This document shows, in pieces, positions 8,691 to 16,151 of a stretch of 64,000 nucleotides of DNA. Both the position numbers and the translations under genes were made by a program. How positions within the stretch are numbered: position 1 is the first letter of the stretch; the number at the start of each line of letters is the position of its first letter. The notes under the pieces were generated by a model that saw only the letters and a program-made list of their open reading frames with translations, was not told where the DNA came from and ran no database searches. Source of the stretch: Paenibacillus_L residui (GTDB lineage Bacteria > Bacillota > Bacilli > Paenibacillales > NBRC-103111); NCBI RefSeq assembly GCF_042677205.1, contig NZ_JBHTIU010000016.1, positions 28,247 through 92,246 on the forward strand, in the 5' to 3' direction.

Positions 8691-9620
8691 TCATCCTTTG
8701 ACCGAACCGATCAGTACGCCTTTCACAAAATATTTCTGCAAAAACGGGTACACAAGCAAGATGGGGATCGTGGCCAACAGTATGGATGCCGCCTGGATCG
8801 CTTGTGGAGTTATGTTCATGGCCGCATCGATATTGACGACATTTCCTCCGGATATAAAAGCATCGCTAGCGGATACGAGCAGTTCTTTCAAATAAAGCTG
8901 CATCGGCTTTTTCTCCGGGCTGTTGATATAAATCATGGAAGCAAAGAAATCATTCCAGAAGCTTACGGCATAGAACAAGGCGATTGTGGCAAAAACCGGC
9001 ATGGATAAGGGCAATGTGATTTTATATAAAATCTTCAGATTGCTGGCCCCATCAATCTTGGCCGATTCCTCCAAACTTTCCGGCAGGCTTTCAAAATAGT
9101 TCTTGATAATCAGCATGTTGAAAACACTGATCATCGAGGGCAGGAACAGTACCGGAAGCTGATTGATCAGCCCCAGATTATGCATCAGCAGGTAGGTCGG
9201 AATCAATCCGCCGCTGAACAGCATCGTAAACACGTACATCAGAATGAAATATTTCCGTCCACGGAGTCTCGGCTTGGATAGCGGGTATGCGGCCAATGCG
9301 GTCATGAACAGACTGAGCGCCGTACCTACGACCGTAATAAATACCGAAACTTTAAAGGAATTAAGAAACATGGAATCCTGAAGTACATATTTATAGGTTC
9401 CGAATTGAAGATCCACCGGGAATATTGTGACCATTCCGGAAATAACCGCCGCCTCACTGCTTAATGATTTGGCTATGAGATTCAGGAACGGAAACAGAGT
9501 AACTACTCCAAATAGGATGAAAAAAATGTAATTGAAGAAATAAAATATTTTTTCTCCTATCGATTCTTTAATGGCGTTTCTATTTTTCTTCTTTACAGAA
9601 GCTGTTTCTGGCATATCCAT
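8691..9620 (-). CDS. Carbohydrate ABC transporter permease (LplC/YtcP type)
   Basis: A 309-residue inner-membrane permease with six predicted helices and the coupling motif EESAKIDGASNLKILYKITLP (EAA loop). It ends in FVKGVLIGSVKG, the typical C-terminus of LplC-like permeases. The start at 9620 is supported by GAGAGGGGA; a TTG 9 codons upstream is less likely. Its start lies about 30 nt downstream of the stop of the partner permease, and both serve the binding protein at 7031. Confidence 0.9.
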   Translation of the reverse strand: MDMPETASVKKKNRNAIKESIGEKIFYFFNYIFFILFGVVTLFPFLNLIAKSLSSEAAVISGMVTIFPVDLQFGTYKYVLQDSMFLNSFKVSVFITVVGTALSLFMTALAAYPLSKPRLRGRKYFILMYVFTMLFSGGLIPTYLLMHNLGLINQLPVLFLPSMISVFNMLIIKNYFESLPESLEESAKIDGASNLKILYKITLPLSMPVFATIALFYAVSFWNDFFASMIYINSPEKKPMQLYLKELLVSASDAFISGGNVVNIDAAMNITPQAIQAASILLATIPILLVYPFLQKYFVKGVLIGSVKG

Positions 9621-9653
9621 GTCATGATCTCCCCTCTCGTTACGCAAAATCGC

Positions 9654-10613
9654 TTACCATATGCCTCTCTGCAAATATTTACGGGATAAGTAGTTGCCTG
9701 TAATGATCAGAATGAAGCCGATAACCGAATCGAACAAGCCAACGGCCGTCGAGAAGCTGTAGTCTTGCTCACCCAGCCCCACCCGGTAGACATAGGTACC
9801 TATAACATCAGCGACATTGTAAACGTTCGGATTGTACATAACGAGAATTTGCTCAGTCCCCGCTTCAAGAATACTACCCAGGCGGAGGATAAACATCAGC
9901 AGAATAATCGGCGTCAGACCCGGCAAAGTAATATATAAAATTTGCTTAAACTTGTTGGCCCCGTCAATTCTGGCCGCTTCATATAATTGCGGGTCAATTC
10001 CGCTCAAGGCCGCCAAGTAAACAATAGTGCTCCAGCCAAGTTCCTTCCATCCGGCTGAGGTGATCAGCACGGAGCGAAATATCGTGTGGTCCAGGAAGAA
10101 TGCTATCGGTTCTCCGCCCAGCGCTACAATCATCCGGTTGATTAAGCCGCCGTTGGTGGAAAGAAGGTCGATAAATAAACCGCTTACAATAACCCAGGAT
10201 AAAAAATGCGGCAAATAGACAATAGTCTGAATTGTCCTCTTAAAGATCATGTTCTTTAATTCGTTCATTAAAATGGCAACGATGATCGGAAGAGGAAACA
10301 GAAATACAATTTTATATAAGGAGATTATCAGCGTGTTTTTGAATACGTTGACGAAATCAGGCGAGGTAAACAGCCTTTTAAAATTGTCCATCCCCACCCA
10401 GGGGCTGTCCGCAAATCCTGTGAAAATATTAAAATCTTTAAAAGCAATAATGATTCCATACATGGGTGTATACTTAAACAGAAGCAAAAACAGAATTCCC
10501 GGGATCAAAGCGACATATAAATCCCAATCCTTCCTGATATCTGCCCCTAATTGACCCCAATATCCTCTGCGGGAGGCTGGAATGACTGGCGGCGTTCTTG
10601 TTGTCGGTTTCAT
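9654..10613 (-). CDS. Carbohydrate ABC transporter permease (LplB type), first gene of the operon
   Basis: A 319-residue permease with a hydrophilic N-terminus (KPTTRTPPVIPASRRGYW), six helices and the EAA loop QLYEAARIDGANKFKQILYI. It ends LSRKYLQRGIW, typical of LplB proteins. AGGGGG precedes the ATG. It forms the other half of the membrane channel with the permease at 8691, and it is divergent from the glycoside hydrolase-like gene at 10912, which may act on the transported sugar (inference). Confidence 0.9.
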   Translation of the reverse strand: MKPTTRTPPVIPASRRGYWGQLGADIRKDWDLYVALIPGILFLLLFKYTPMYGIIIAFKDFNIFTGFADSPWVGMDNFKRLFTSPDFVNVFKNTLIISLYKIVFLFPLPIIVAILMNELKNMIFKRTIQTIVYLPHFLSWVIVSGLFIDLLSTNGGLINRMIVALGGEPIAFFLDHTIFRSVLITSAGWKELGWSTIVYLAALSGIDPQLYEAARIDGANKFKQILYITLPGLTPIILLMFILRLGSILEAGTEQILVMYNPNVYNVADVIGTYVYRVGLGEQDYSFSTAVGLFDSVIGFILIITGNYLSRKYLQRGIW

Positions 10614-10808
10614 TGAATTCCCCCTAAATCCGTAAATTTCTTTCTGAGTGTGTAGCTATTGGAGAAAATCTCCTACATAAAACCTAAAAAAGGAATGCTT
10701 TTTTCTATGCTTCCAAGTTTACCCGTAATGGGGGCCGATGAATAGCGGACAGTGATTACTTTTTTTAGTACTTTCATTACTATTTGCCCAAGCTTGTCCC
10801 TTTCCGTC

Positions 10809-10836
10809 TTGAGCTCGACGAAGGATGGGCTATAAT
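10809..10836 (+). promoter_or_regulatory. Candidate SigA promoter for the GHL10 gene
   Basis: TTGAGC (10809-10814), a 16-nt spacer and a perfect TATAAT (10831-10836). The ATG lies ~75 nt downstream. The rest of the 298-nt divergent region 10614-10911 shows no convincing minus-strand promoter. Confidence 0.5.
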
Positions 10837-10911
10837 GGACTTACCTGCAAGGCAAGGCGGCTTTCAAATTAGCTTGAGAGGCCGGAAAAAGAACGGAGAG
10901 GTGTTAGTTTA

Positions 10912-12120
10912 ATGACAACAGTTAGGCAAAACACGGCATGGCTGTATATCGGAAATAAGAATTGGACGTTAGGGGATACAGAGAAGTTAGTGGAGTGGTG
11001 CGCACGGCATAGGGTGGGCAAGCTTCTGCTTCATCTGCACGATTGGACGAATCCGGCGGCGGAATTCGCTGAACAGATGGATTCGGTCGTGGAGGCGTGC
11101 TCAAAGGCAGGCATTGAAATACACGGGATGATCGGTACCCTCCAGCTTCGGGCTGAAGATAGAGCAAGTCTTCCTTTCCAATCCAGGGAGGCGTACTGCG
11201 TCGATTATGAAGGAATTTCCAATTGGGACGAGCCTTTGGCAGGCCGCCGCTATGTTCTGGATCCCTCGAATCCGGATGTTGTCTCGTTCATTGCCGGCCG
11301 CTGCAAAGATATGCTGGTCAAGCATCCCGGATTGGCAGGGATTCATCTGGATTTCATCCGTTTCTATCATTATGAGAGCCGCTTGTCTATCGATACGAAT
11401 CAGGCGGGGCATTGGACGGTTATTCCCCGTGCCGGGGAGCCTCTGAAGCTGACGACGGCGAACGGGACGACAACTACCTTCTTTGTGGAACAAGCCCTCA
11501 ATCATTATAATGATCCTCCAATTGGCCGTCATTTGCATCTCAGACGTTCTTACCATTATTGCTTCTGCGAGCGCTGCCTGGAAAGGTTGGCACGGGAGTT
11601 TAATCTCTCGATCCCTGACGAGTTGGAAGAGACCCGGCAGCGGGCGGATTGGATTCTGAAGCATCATGCGGAGGATTGGTATGCGTTCCGCTCCTCATTG
11701 ATTACCGGAGTTGTTCGAAATATCCGGCGGGAGATCACGGCTCAACGCAAGGAAGCGCAGCTGTCTGCGGCAATCTGGTACAATTCGCCTTACGGAAACG
11801 AACTGAGAAATGAGCCTTTCCATCCCGGCAGTGAATATGAGCAGTTCGGCCAGAAATGGTGGGAGTGGATCAAGGAAGGGCTGATGGATTTTGTGTGCCC
11901 CATGAACTATTGGCTCACCCCCGAAAGCTTCGGACAGATCATCCGGGAGCAAATAGCCCGTTCCGAAAATAAAGTGCCTCTATATGCAGGGCTGCTGCGG
12001 TCAGACGAATTCCCGATCGATCAACCTCTTTGGGAAAAATATAAGCTTGTCGCTCAAGAAGCGGGGGCTGCCGGAATCAGCTTCTTCTCTTATGGAGGCT
12101 GGAAAGACCTGGACTCATGA
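10912..12120 (+). CDS. Glycoside hydrolase-like GHL10 (family 10-like) TIM-barrel protein
   Basis: A 402-residue protein without a signal peptide, so probably cytoplasmic. It matches the GHL10/DUF187 family: RYVLDPSNPDVVSFI, then GIHLDFIRF with the acidic LDF motif at the end of a strand, an insert with a CFCERCLERLAREF cysteine cluster, and a later WWEWIKEGLMDFVCPMNYW segment. These are classic positions in GHL10 enzymes thought to hydrolyse glycosidic bonds. GGAGAGGTG precedes the ATG. It is divergent from the lpl-type importer, which fits a role in intracellular processing of the imported sugar; that link is inferred. A bidirectional terminator follows. Confidence 0.75.
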   Translation: MTTVRQNTAWLYIGNKNWTLGDTEKLVEWCARHRVGKLLLHLHDWTNPAAEFAEQMDSVVEACSKAGIEIHGMIGTLQLRAEDRASLPFQSREAYCVDYEGISNWDEPLAGRRYVLDPSNPDVVSFIAGRCKDMLVKHPGLAGIHLDFIRFYHYESRLSIDTNQAGHWTVIPRAGEPLKLTTANGTTTTFFVEQALNHYNDPPIGRHLHLRRSYHYCFCERCLERLAREFNLSIPDELEETRQRADWILKHHAEDWYAFRSSLITGVVRNIRREITAQRKEAQLSAAIWYNSPYGNELRNEPFHPGSEYEQFGQKWWEWIKEGLMDFVCPMNYWLTPESFGQIIREQIARSENKVPLYAGLLRSDEFPIDQPLWEKYKLVAQEAGAAGISFFSYGGWKDLDS

Positions 12121-12126
12121 TGAAAA

Positions 12127-12168
12127 AAAAGAGACCGGACGCATAAGCGTCGGTCTCTTTCGTTTTGG
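12127..12168. terminator. Bidirectional intrinsic terminator
   Basis: GAGACCGGACGC-ATAA-GCGTCGGTCTC forms a strong stem with one bulged G. It is followed by TTTCGTTTT on the plus strand and by eight or more U on the minus strand, so it serves both convergent genes. Confidence 0.9.
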
Positions 12169-12176
12169 TTATTTTA

Positions 12177-13052
12177 TTAACCGATAAATTCTTGTACCCA
12201 TTCCCCTTGGTAATAAGCTACGCCTATTTTGGTGAAATTAGGACTCATGATGTTCTTTTTGTGGCCCGGGCTGTTCATCCATGCATTCATAACTTCCTCG
12301 GGTGTGCGTTGGCCTTTGGCAATGTTCTCTCCGGCATATGAATATTTGATGCCGTAAGTGTCCATCATATCGAACGGAGAGCCGTAGGTTGGCGAATTAT
12401 GGTCAAAGTAATTGTTATGATACATATCTTTGGCTTTATCCAACGCCATAGCGGAAAGTGCGGAATCCAGCTGCAGAGGCTTCAGTCCGGCCTTCGCCCG
12501 TTCCTGATTCACCAATTCTGCTACTTCTTTAGCATATTGAGAAATATCGGATTGACCTTGGTCAGGTTGAGTCGGGGCAGGTTTGTTGCCCTGATCGCCT
12601 TGGTTTGGCTGGGTCGGTGCAGGCTTGCTTCCCTGATTGCCTTGATCCGGCTTGGATGGTGCAGGCTTGCTTCCCTGATTGCCTTGATCCGGCTTGGATG
12701 GCGCGGGCTTGCTTCCCTGATCGCCTTTATCCGGCTTGGATGGCGCGGGCTTGCTTCCCTGATCGCCTTTATCCGGCTTGGATGGTGCAGGCTTGCTTCC
12801 GTTTCCTTTGTCAGGTATAGGATTGCAAGAGAAATCAAACTTAAATCCGTCTTGTCCTATAATGATAAATTTGCTGAACTTGGGATGATTCTTGAACAAG
12901 GATTCAAGGTCAATCCCGTACTTCTTGGTGATATGGTTTACTGCATCACCAGAATGAAATGTTTGCGGAGCAGCGAATGCTGCATTGGCAGACAACATAG
13001 TCCCCACGAGCAAAACTCCGGAAAGAGCAACTTTCTTAATGTGTTTCTTCAT
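12177..13052 (-). CDS. Secreted CAP/SCP domain protein (YkwD-like) with Pro/Lys-rich repeat linker
   Basis: A 291-residue exported protein. Residues 1-28 form a signal peptide ending in ANAAFA. A short N-terminal domain (about 30-75, SGDAVNHITKKYGIDLESL) looks like a LysM-type wall-binding module. Six copies of a 14-residue linker (SKPAPSKPDKGDQG and variants) follow. The C-terminal CAP domain (about 165-291) carries VNQERAKAGLKPLQ, DHNSPTYGSPFDMM, AGENIAKG and MNSPGHKKNIM, the hallmark blocks of YkwD-type proteins. I start at the ATG at 13052 because GAGGAGG lies before it and because codons upstream belong to a riboswitch. YkwD-like proteins occur in Firmicute cell walls; their biochemical role is not settled. 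Confidence 0.88.
   Translation of the reverse strand: MKKHIKKVALSGVLLVGTMLSANAAFAAPQTFHSGDAVNHITKKYGIDLESLFKNHPKFSKFIIIGQDGFKFDFSCNPIPDKGNGSKPAPSKPDKGDQGSKPAPSKPDKGDQGSKPAPSKPDQGNQGSKPAPSKPDQGNQGSKPAPTQPNQGDQGNKPAPTQPDQGQSDISQYAKEVAELVNQERAKAGLKPLQLDSALSAMALDKAKDMYHNNYFDHNSPTYGSPFDMMDTYGIKYSYAGENIAKGQRTPEEVMNAWMNSPGHKKNIMSPNFTKIGVAYYQGEWVQEFIG
12558..12803 (-). repeat. 42-bp in-frame tandem repeats in the CAP protein linker
   Basis: About six adjacent copies of a 42-nt unit encode a 14-residue Ser/Lys/Pro/Gly repeat. The copies at 12640-12790 are nearly identical; those toward 12558 have diverged (KPAPTQPNQGDQGN). They probably form a flexible wall-spanning stalk and could vary in number between strains. 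Confidence 0.9.
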
Positions 13053-13078
13053 GGTGTTCAGTTTCCTCCTCTTTGTTT

Positions 13079-13200
13079 GGCCTGCGAAGTTAGCTGACGG
13101 GTTCGGGTCAAAGAGTAATCGCCCTACGGCTTGCAAAGCCGCTTCACCCCCACTATTGGTTCCCCCGCGCACTAGATTGTGCTTCGGCCGAATTTCTACT
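13079..13200 (-). promoter_or_regulatory. Cyclic di-AMP riboswitch (ydaO/yuaA class)
   Basis: Read on the minus strand, the leader of the CAP gene holds the conserved blocks of the ydaO motif: GCGGGGGAACC, then GGGGTGAAGCGG, a GCGGCTTTGCAAGCCG hairpin with GTAGGGCGA, and TTTGACCCGAACCCG with GTCAGCTAACTTCGCAGGC at the 3' side. The family binds c-di-AMP and usually switches off cell-wall, osmolyte or potassium genes when the ligand is high. Its match to conserved sequence and its place 27 nt before the translation start of a wall protein both fit. An extended -10 (TGTTACAAT on the minus strand, 13203-13211) sits at the expected upstream position. Confidence 0.92.
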
Positions 13201-13393
13201 AGATTGTAACATGCTAGATTAGCCCTTTCATTCTACAATGTTTGGTAATTCATACAATTGCCCTGATACGGTACATGATTTTCCGCATATGAGAACACAT
13301 TAAATACATATACCTCAATCGTAAAAGATCATCTTATGTGGCGAACCGGCAATAATACTTCTCTTCCATTTCAAGGGCAGGACGGATGCTTAT

Positions 13394-14617
13394 ATGTATG
13401 GATTAAAAGCACTTATTCTGTATGCAAGCTACGGGGACGGCCATCTCCAGGCGGCACGGGCTCTTCAGGAGACTTTATCCCGGAGGGGGTTCAAGGCAGT
13501 GAAGCTCGTGGACTTATATGGGGAGTCGTATCCATTTTTGGACCGGGCTGTTCAACAGTTCTACAAGATGTCTTCCCAATATTTCCCGTACATCTATGGC
13601 TGGATATATAGATGTACCCAAAATATGAAGCCTCAGCGGATGCTGAACAAAGGGTTGAAAGCATGGGGGGCCAAGAAGCTGATGCAGCTGATCTCCCGGG
13701 AGAAGCCGGATGTTCTCATCTGTACTTTTCCGATGCCTGCCATTCGCGGAAGAAGCGGAGCTAACATTCCTACGTTTACGATCTTGACGGACTTCGCTCT
13801 GCACAACCGTTGGATATACTCGGAATATGACCTGTTGTTCGTAGCCACCCCCGACTTGAAGAAATCCATTCTCGAGCAGGGAATCGATCCCGGACGCGTT
13901 GCCGTAAGCGGCATACCGATCCGTTCCTCCTTTCCATCCGTACATCTCAGGGAACAAACCGTGTCCGACCGGGATCCGGCAGCTGCCCGCACTTTCCTCC
14001 GGGTCCTGGTAATGGCCGGCGCCAACGGTATTCTTCGCAATTTATCCGAGGTGATTTCCCTCATTCGCAGAGAACTGAAGGATGCCCGTATAGCTGTCGT
14101 ATGCGGAAGAAACCGGGCCCTGTTTAACTCCATCGCAAAAAATTTCGGGAATGACCCGAATGTGGAGATTTACGGCTTCGTTGAACAAATGGCGGAATTG
14201 ATGGCCTCTTCCGCATGCATAGTGACCAAAGCCGGAGGAATCACATTAACGGAAGCTCTCGCCTCCCGCCTTCCCATTATTGTTTATCGCCCCCTGCCGG
14301 GGCAGGAAGCGGATAACGCCCTGTACCTCCAGAGTCAAGGCGTAGCAGCGATTGCCCGCTGTCCCCGCGAGTTAGTCAAGCAGATCGGAATGATGACTTC
14401 CTTAGACCGATCTGAACGGGAAAGAATGGAAGCCAAGATGAAAATGTTAACCGGAGAAAGCTTAGACGAACATATGAAAGCGTTGTGGAATGCTTCCGAT
14501 TCGGACCGCTTCAATTTCACCTATGACCGATTTGCGGGCTGCGGCGGCGCTTCGGATAAAATCACAAATCGAATTCTTAAGGAGCTTACCTCCTCTCTCA
14601 ATTTAAAGACAAATTAA
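13394..14617 (+). CDS. UgtP/MurG-like glycosyltransferase (MGDG synthase family, GT28)
   Basis: This 407-residue protein starts LKALILYASYGDGHLQAARAL, the donor/acceptor glycine-rich loop (GDGH) of the monogalactosyldiacylglycerol synthase/UgtP family. Later it has CTFPMPAIRG, FTILTDFALHNRWIYSE with a VATPDLKK segment, and the GT-B nucleotide-sugar motif CIVTKAGGITLTEAL. Homologues transfer glucose from UDP-glucose to diacylglycerol to make membrane glycolipids, including the LTA anchor. It has no membrane helices, so it would act at the cytoplasmic membrane face. With two LtaS-like genes within 13 kb, a role in glycolipid or teichoic acid assembly is attractive but unproven. The ribosome binding site is weak (AGGACGG). 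Confidence 0.83.
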   Translation: MYGLKALILYASYGDGHLQAARALQETLSRRGFKAVKLVDLYGESYPFLDRAVQQFYKMSSQYFPYIYGWIYRCTQNMKPQRMLNKGLKAWGAKKLMQLISREKPDVLICTFPMPAIRGRSGANIPTFTILTDFALHNRWIYSEYDLLFVATPDLKKSILEQGIDPGRVAVSGIPIRSSFPSVHLREQTVSDRDPAAARTFLRVLVMAGANGILRNLSEVISLIRRELKDARIAVVCGRNRALFNSIAKNFGNDPNVEIYGFVEQMAELMASSACIVTKAGGITLTEALASRLPIIVYRPLPGQEADNALYLQSQGVAAIARCPRELVKQIGMMTSLDRSERERMEAKMKMLTGESLDEHMKALWNASDSDRFNFTYDRFAGCGGASDKITNRILKELTSSLNLKTN

Positions 14618-14695
14618 AGACTTGTCATTTAAACATACGCTCACTAAAATACAATTACGTAAGCGCTTCATCATTAAGTCAAGGGGGTATTCTGA

Positions 14696-15937
14696 ATGAA
14701 CAACCCGTCGCAACTGCCAGATCGCAGAACATCTTCCTCGTCCTTAGCCCGGTGGCTGGGCACATTAGGCCCTTCCCTGATTACAGCGGCACTGGTCCTC
14801 GGGCCTGGGAGCATCACGCTTACCTCCAAGCTGGGCAGCATTTATGGCTACGATCTGCTGTGGGTCATGGTAATATCGGTTTGTTTTATGTTAGCCTTTA
14901 CCGAAATGAGCGCCAGAATCGGGATGGCTGCGAACCGTTCCCTATTGTCGGTTATTCGTGAGAAATGGGGTAAAGCCGTTACAGTCGTCATCGGGATCGG
15001 TGCTTGCCTGGTCACCTCTTCCTTTCAGGCGGGAAATTCCATCGGTTCGGGGCTGGCCATTGCCGATCTGACCCAGACTTCAACGCCGGTATGGGTGATC
15101 ATTACGACTTTGCTTGGCATGTCTCTGCTCTTTACCAAAAATTTCTACAAAGTGTTGGAAAAAATGATGCTGGTTATGGTCGCTCTAATGATTATTTCTT
15201 TCCTGTTGACCCTAATCATGGTCAAGCCCAGTATCGGCGGCATCTTGAGCGGATTAGTCCCGAGGGTGCCCGAAGGCTCCCTGCTGCTTATCATCGGGCT
15301 GGTAGCCACTACCTTCAGTATCGTCGGTGCCTTCTACCAATCCTACTTGGTGCAGGAGAAGGGACTGACTAAGGACCGGCTTAGAGACGGCGTGAAAGAG
15401 AGCTTTACGGGGATCATCATTCTTGGACTGATTTCCTCCATGATTATGATAAGCTCAGCCGCCATTCTTCTGCCCCAGGGCATTCAAGTCAATACCGCCG
15501 GCGATATCGGCAAAGCTCTGGAGCCTGTCTTCGGCAGTTGGGCGAACGTCGTGTTTATAATCGGCTTGTTCGGCGCTTCCTTCTCTTCTCTTACCGGGAA
15601 CGCTACCATCGGAGGGGTTATGCTGGCCGAATCTCTCGGACTTGGAAGCAAGTTAAGCGAACGCGGCGTGAGAATCTGCATTCTTGCCGTAATGGCCGTA
15701 GGAGGAATCGTAGCCCTGCTGTTTGGGGCGGTGCCTCTGAATATGATCATCTTCGCCCAAGCCATCACCGTCATTATCGTGCCTATTATCGGTGTTGCCA
15801 TGTACAGGGTTGCCAACGATTCGAAAGTTATGGGCGACCTGAAGAATACATGGTTCAAAAATATCGTGGCCATTCTTGGCATTCTGGTCTTGATAGTATT
15901 GGCTGTTAACAACATTCGCACGATCTTCTTCTCTTAG
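14696..15937 (+). CDS. Nramp (SLC11) family transporter lacking the canonical metal ligands
   Basis: A 413-residue protein with about 11 membrane helices and the overall Nramp layout (TLGPSLITAALVLGPGSIT, then LLWVMVI, then ARIGM). The helix 1 motif DPGN is replaced by GPGS (residues 36-39). In helix 6, where Nramps have a metal-binding Met followed by Pro-His, the equivalent is TTFSIVGAFYQSY, with Ser208 where my alignment puts the Met. Canonical Mn/Fe chemistry is therefore unlikely to be preserved. Known divergent Nramps include magnesium transporters (NRMTs) and plant aluminium transporters, but I cannot assign an ion. AAGGGGGT precedes the ATG. It is separate from the mnt cluster at 38 kb. 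Confidence 0.85.
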   Translation: MNNPSQLPDRRTSSSSLARWLGTLGPSLITAALVLGPGSITLTSKLGSIYGYDLLWVMVISVCFMLAFTEMSARIGMAANRSLLSVIREKWGKAVTVVIGIGACLVTSSFQAGNSIGSGLAIADLTQTSTPVWVIITTLLGMSLLFTKNFYKVLEKMMLVMVALMIISFLLTLIMVKPSIGGILSGLVPRVPEGSLLLIIGLVATTFSIVGAFYQSYLVQEKGLTKDRLRDGVKESFTGIIILGLISSMIMISSAAILLPQGIQVNTAGDIGKALEPVFGSWANVVFIIGLFGASFSSLTGNATIGGVMLAESLGLGSKLSERGVRICILAVMAVGGIVALLFGAVPLNMIIFAQAITVIIVPIIGVAMYRVANDSKVMGDLKNTWFKNIVAILGILVLIVLAVNNIRTIFFS

Positions 15938-15987
15938 TGATCCCAGCCGCAATCAAGTTTATCCGGATCCGAATTTAAAATTAAGAC

Positions 15988-16043
15988 AAAAAGAGCGAGG
16001 CCGGGGGCAAGTTCCCTCCAACGCCCGCTCTTTTTTGTTTTTT
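15988..16043 (+). terminator. Intrinsic terminator after the Nramp gene
   Basis: AAAAAGAGCG pairs with CGCTCTTTTT around an inner GC-rich loop, followed by TTTTGTTTTTTT. Confidence 0.85.
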
Positions 16044-16151
16044 TCTCGGACTTACATCTTTCGAAGAATAGCCGTCCGGATTAACTCTCACTTGCACTTG
16101 AGGAGCTTAACCATTGTGGAGCTATGAAGAATAGGAGCAACCTTATTGAAT

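Noticed and set aside
12558..12803. CRISPR-like array
   Set aside because: The 42-bp repeats are adjacent, in frame and without unique spacers; they encode the linker of a secreted protein.
12399..13097. 232-codon ORF on the plus strand with Leu/Arg/Ala-rich repeats
   Set aside because: It lies antisense to the CAP gene and its riboswitch; the repeats are the mirror of the 42-bp coding repeats.
14658..14671. Cre-like GTAAGCGCTTC before the Nramp gene
   Set aside because: The right half-site lacks the CA that ends a cre site, so the match is partial and likely chance.
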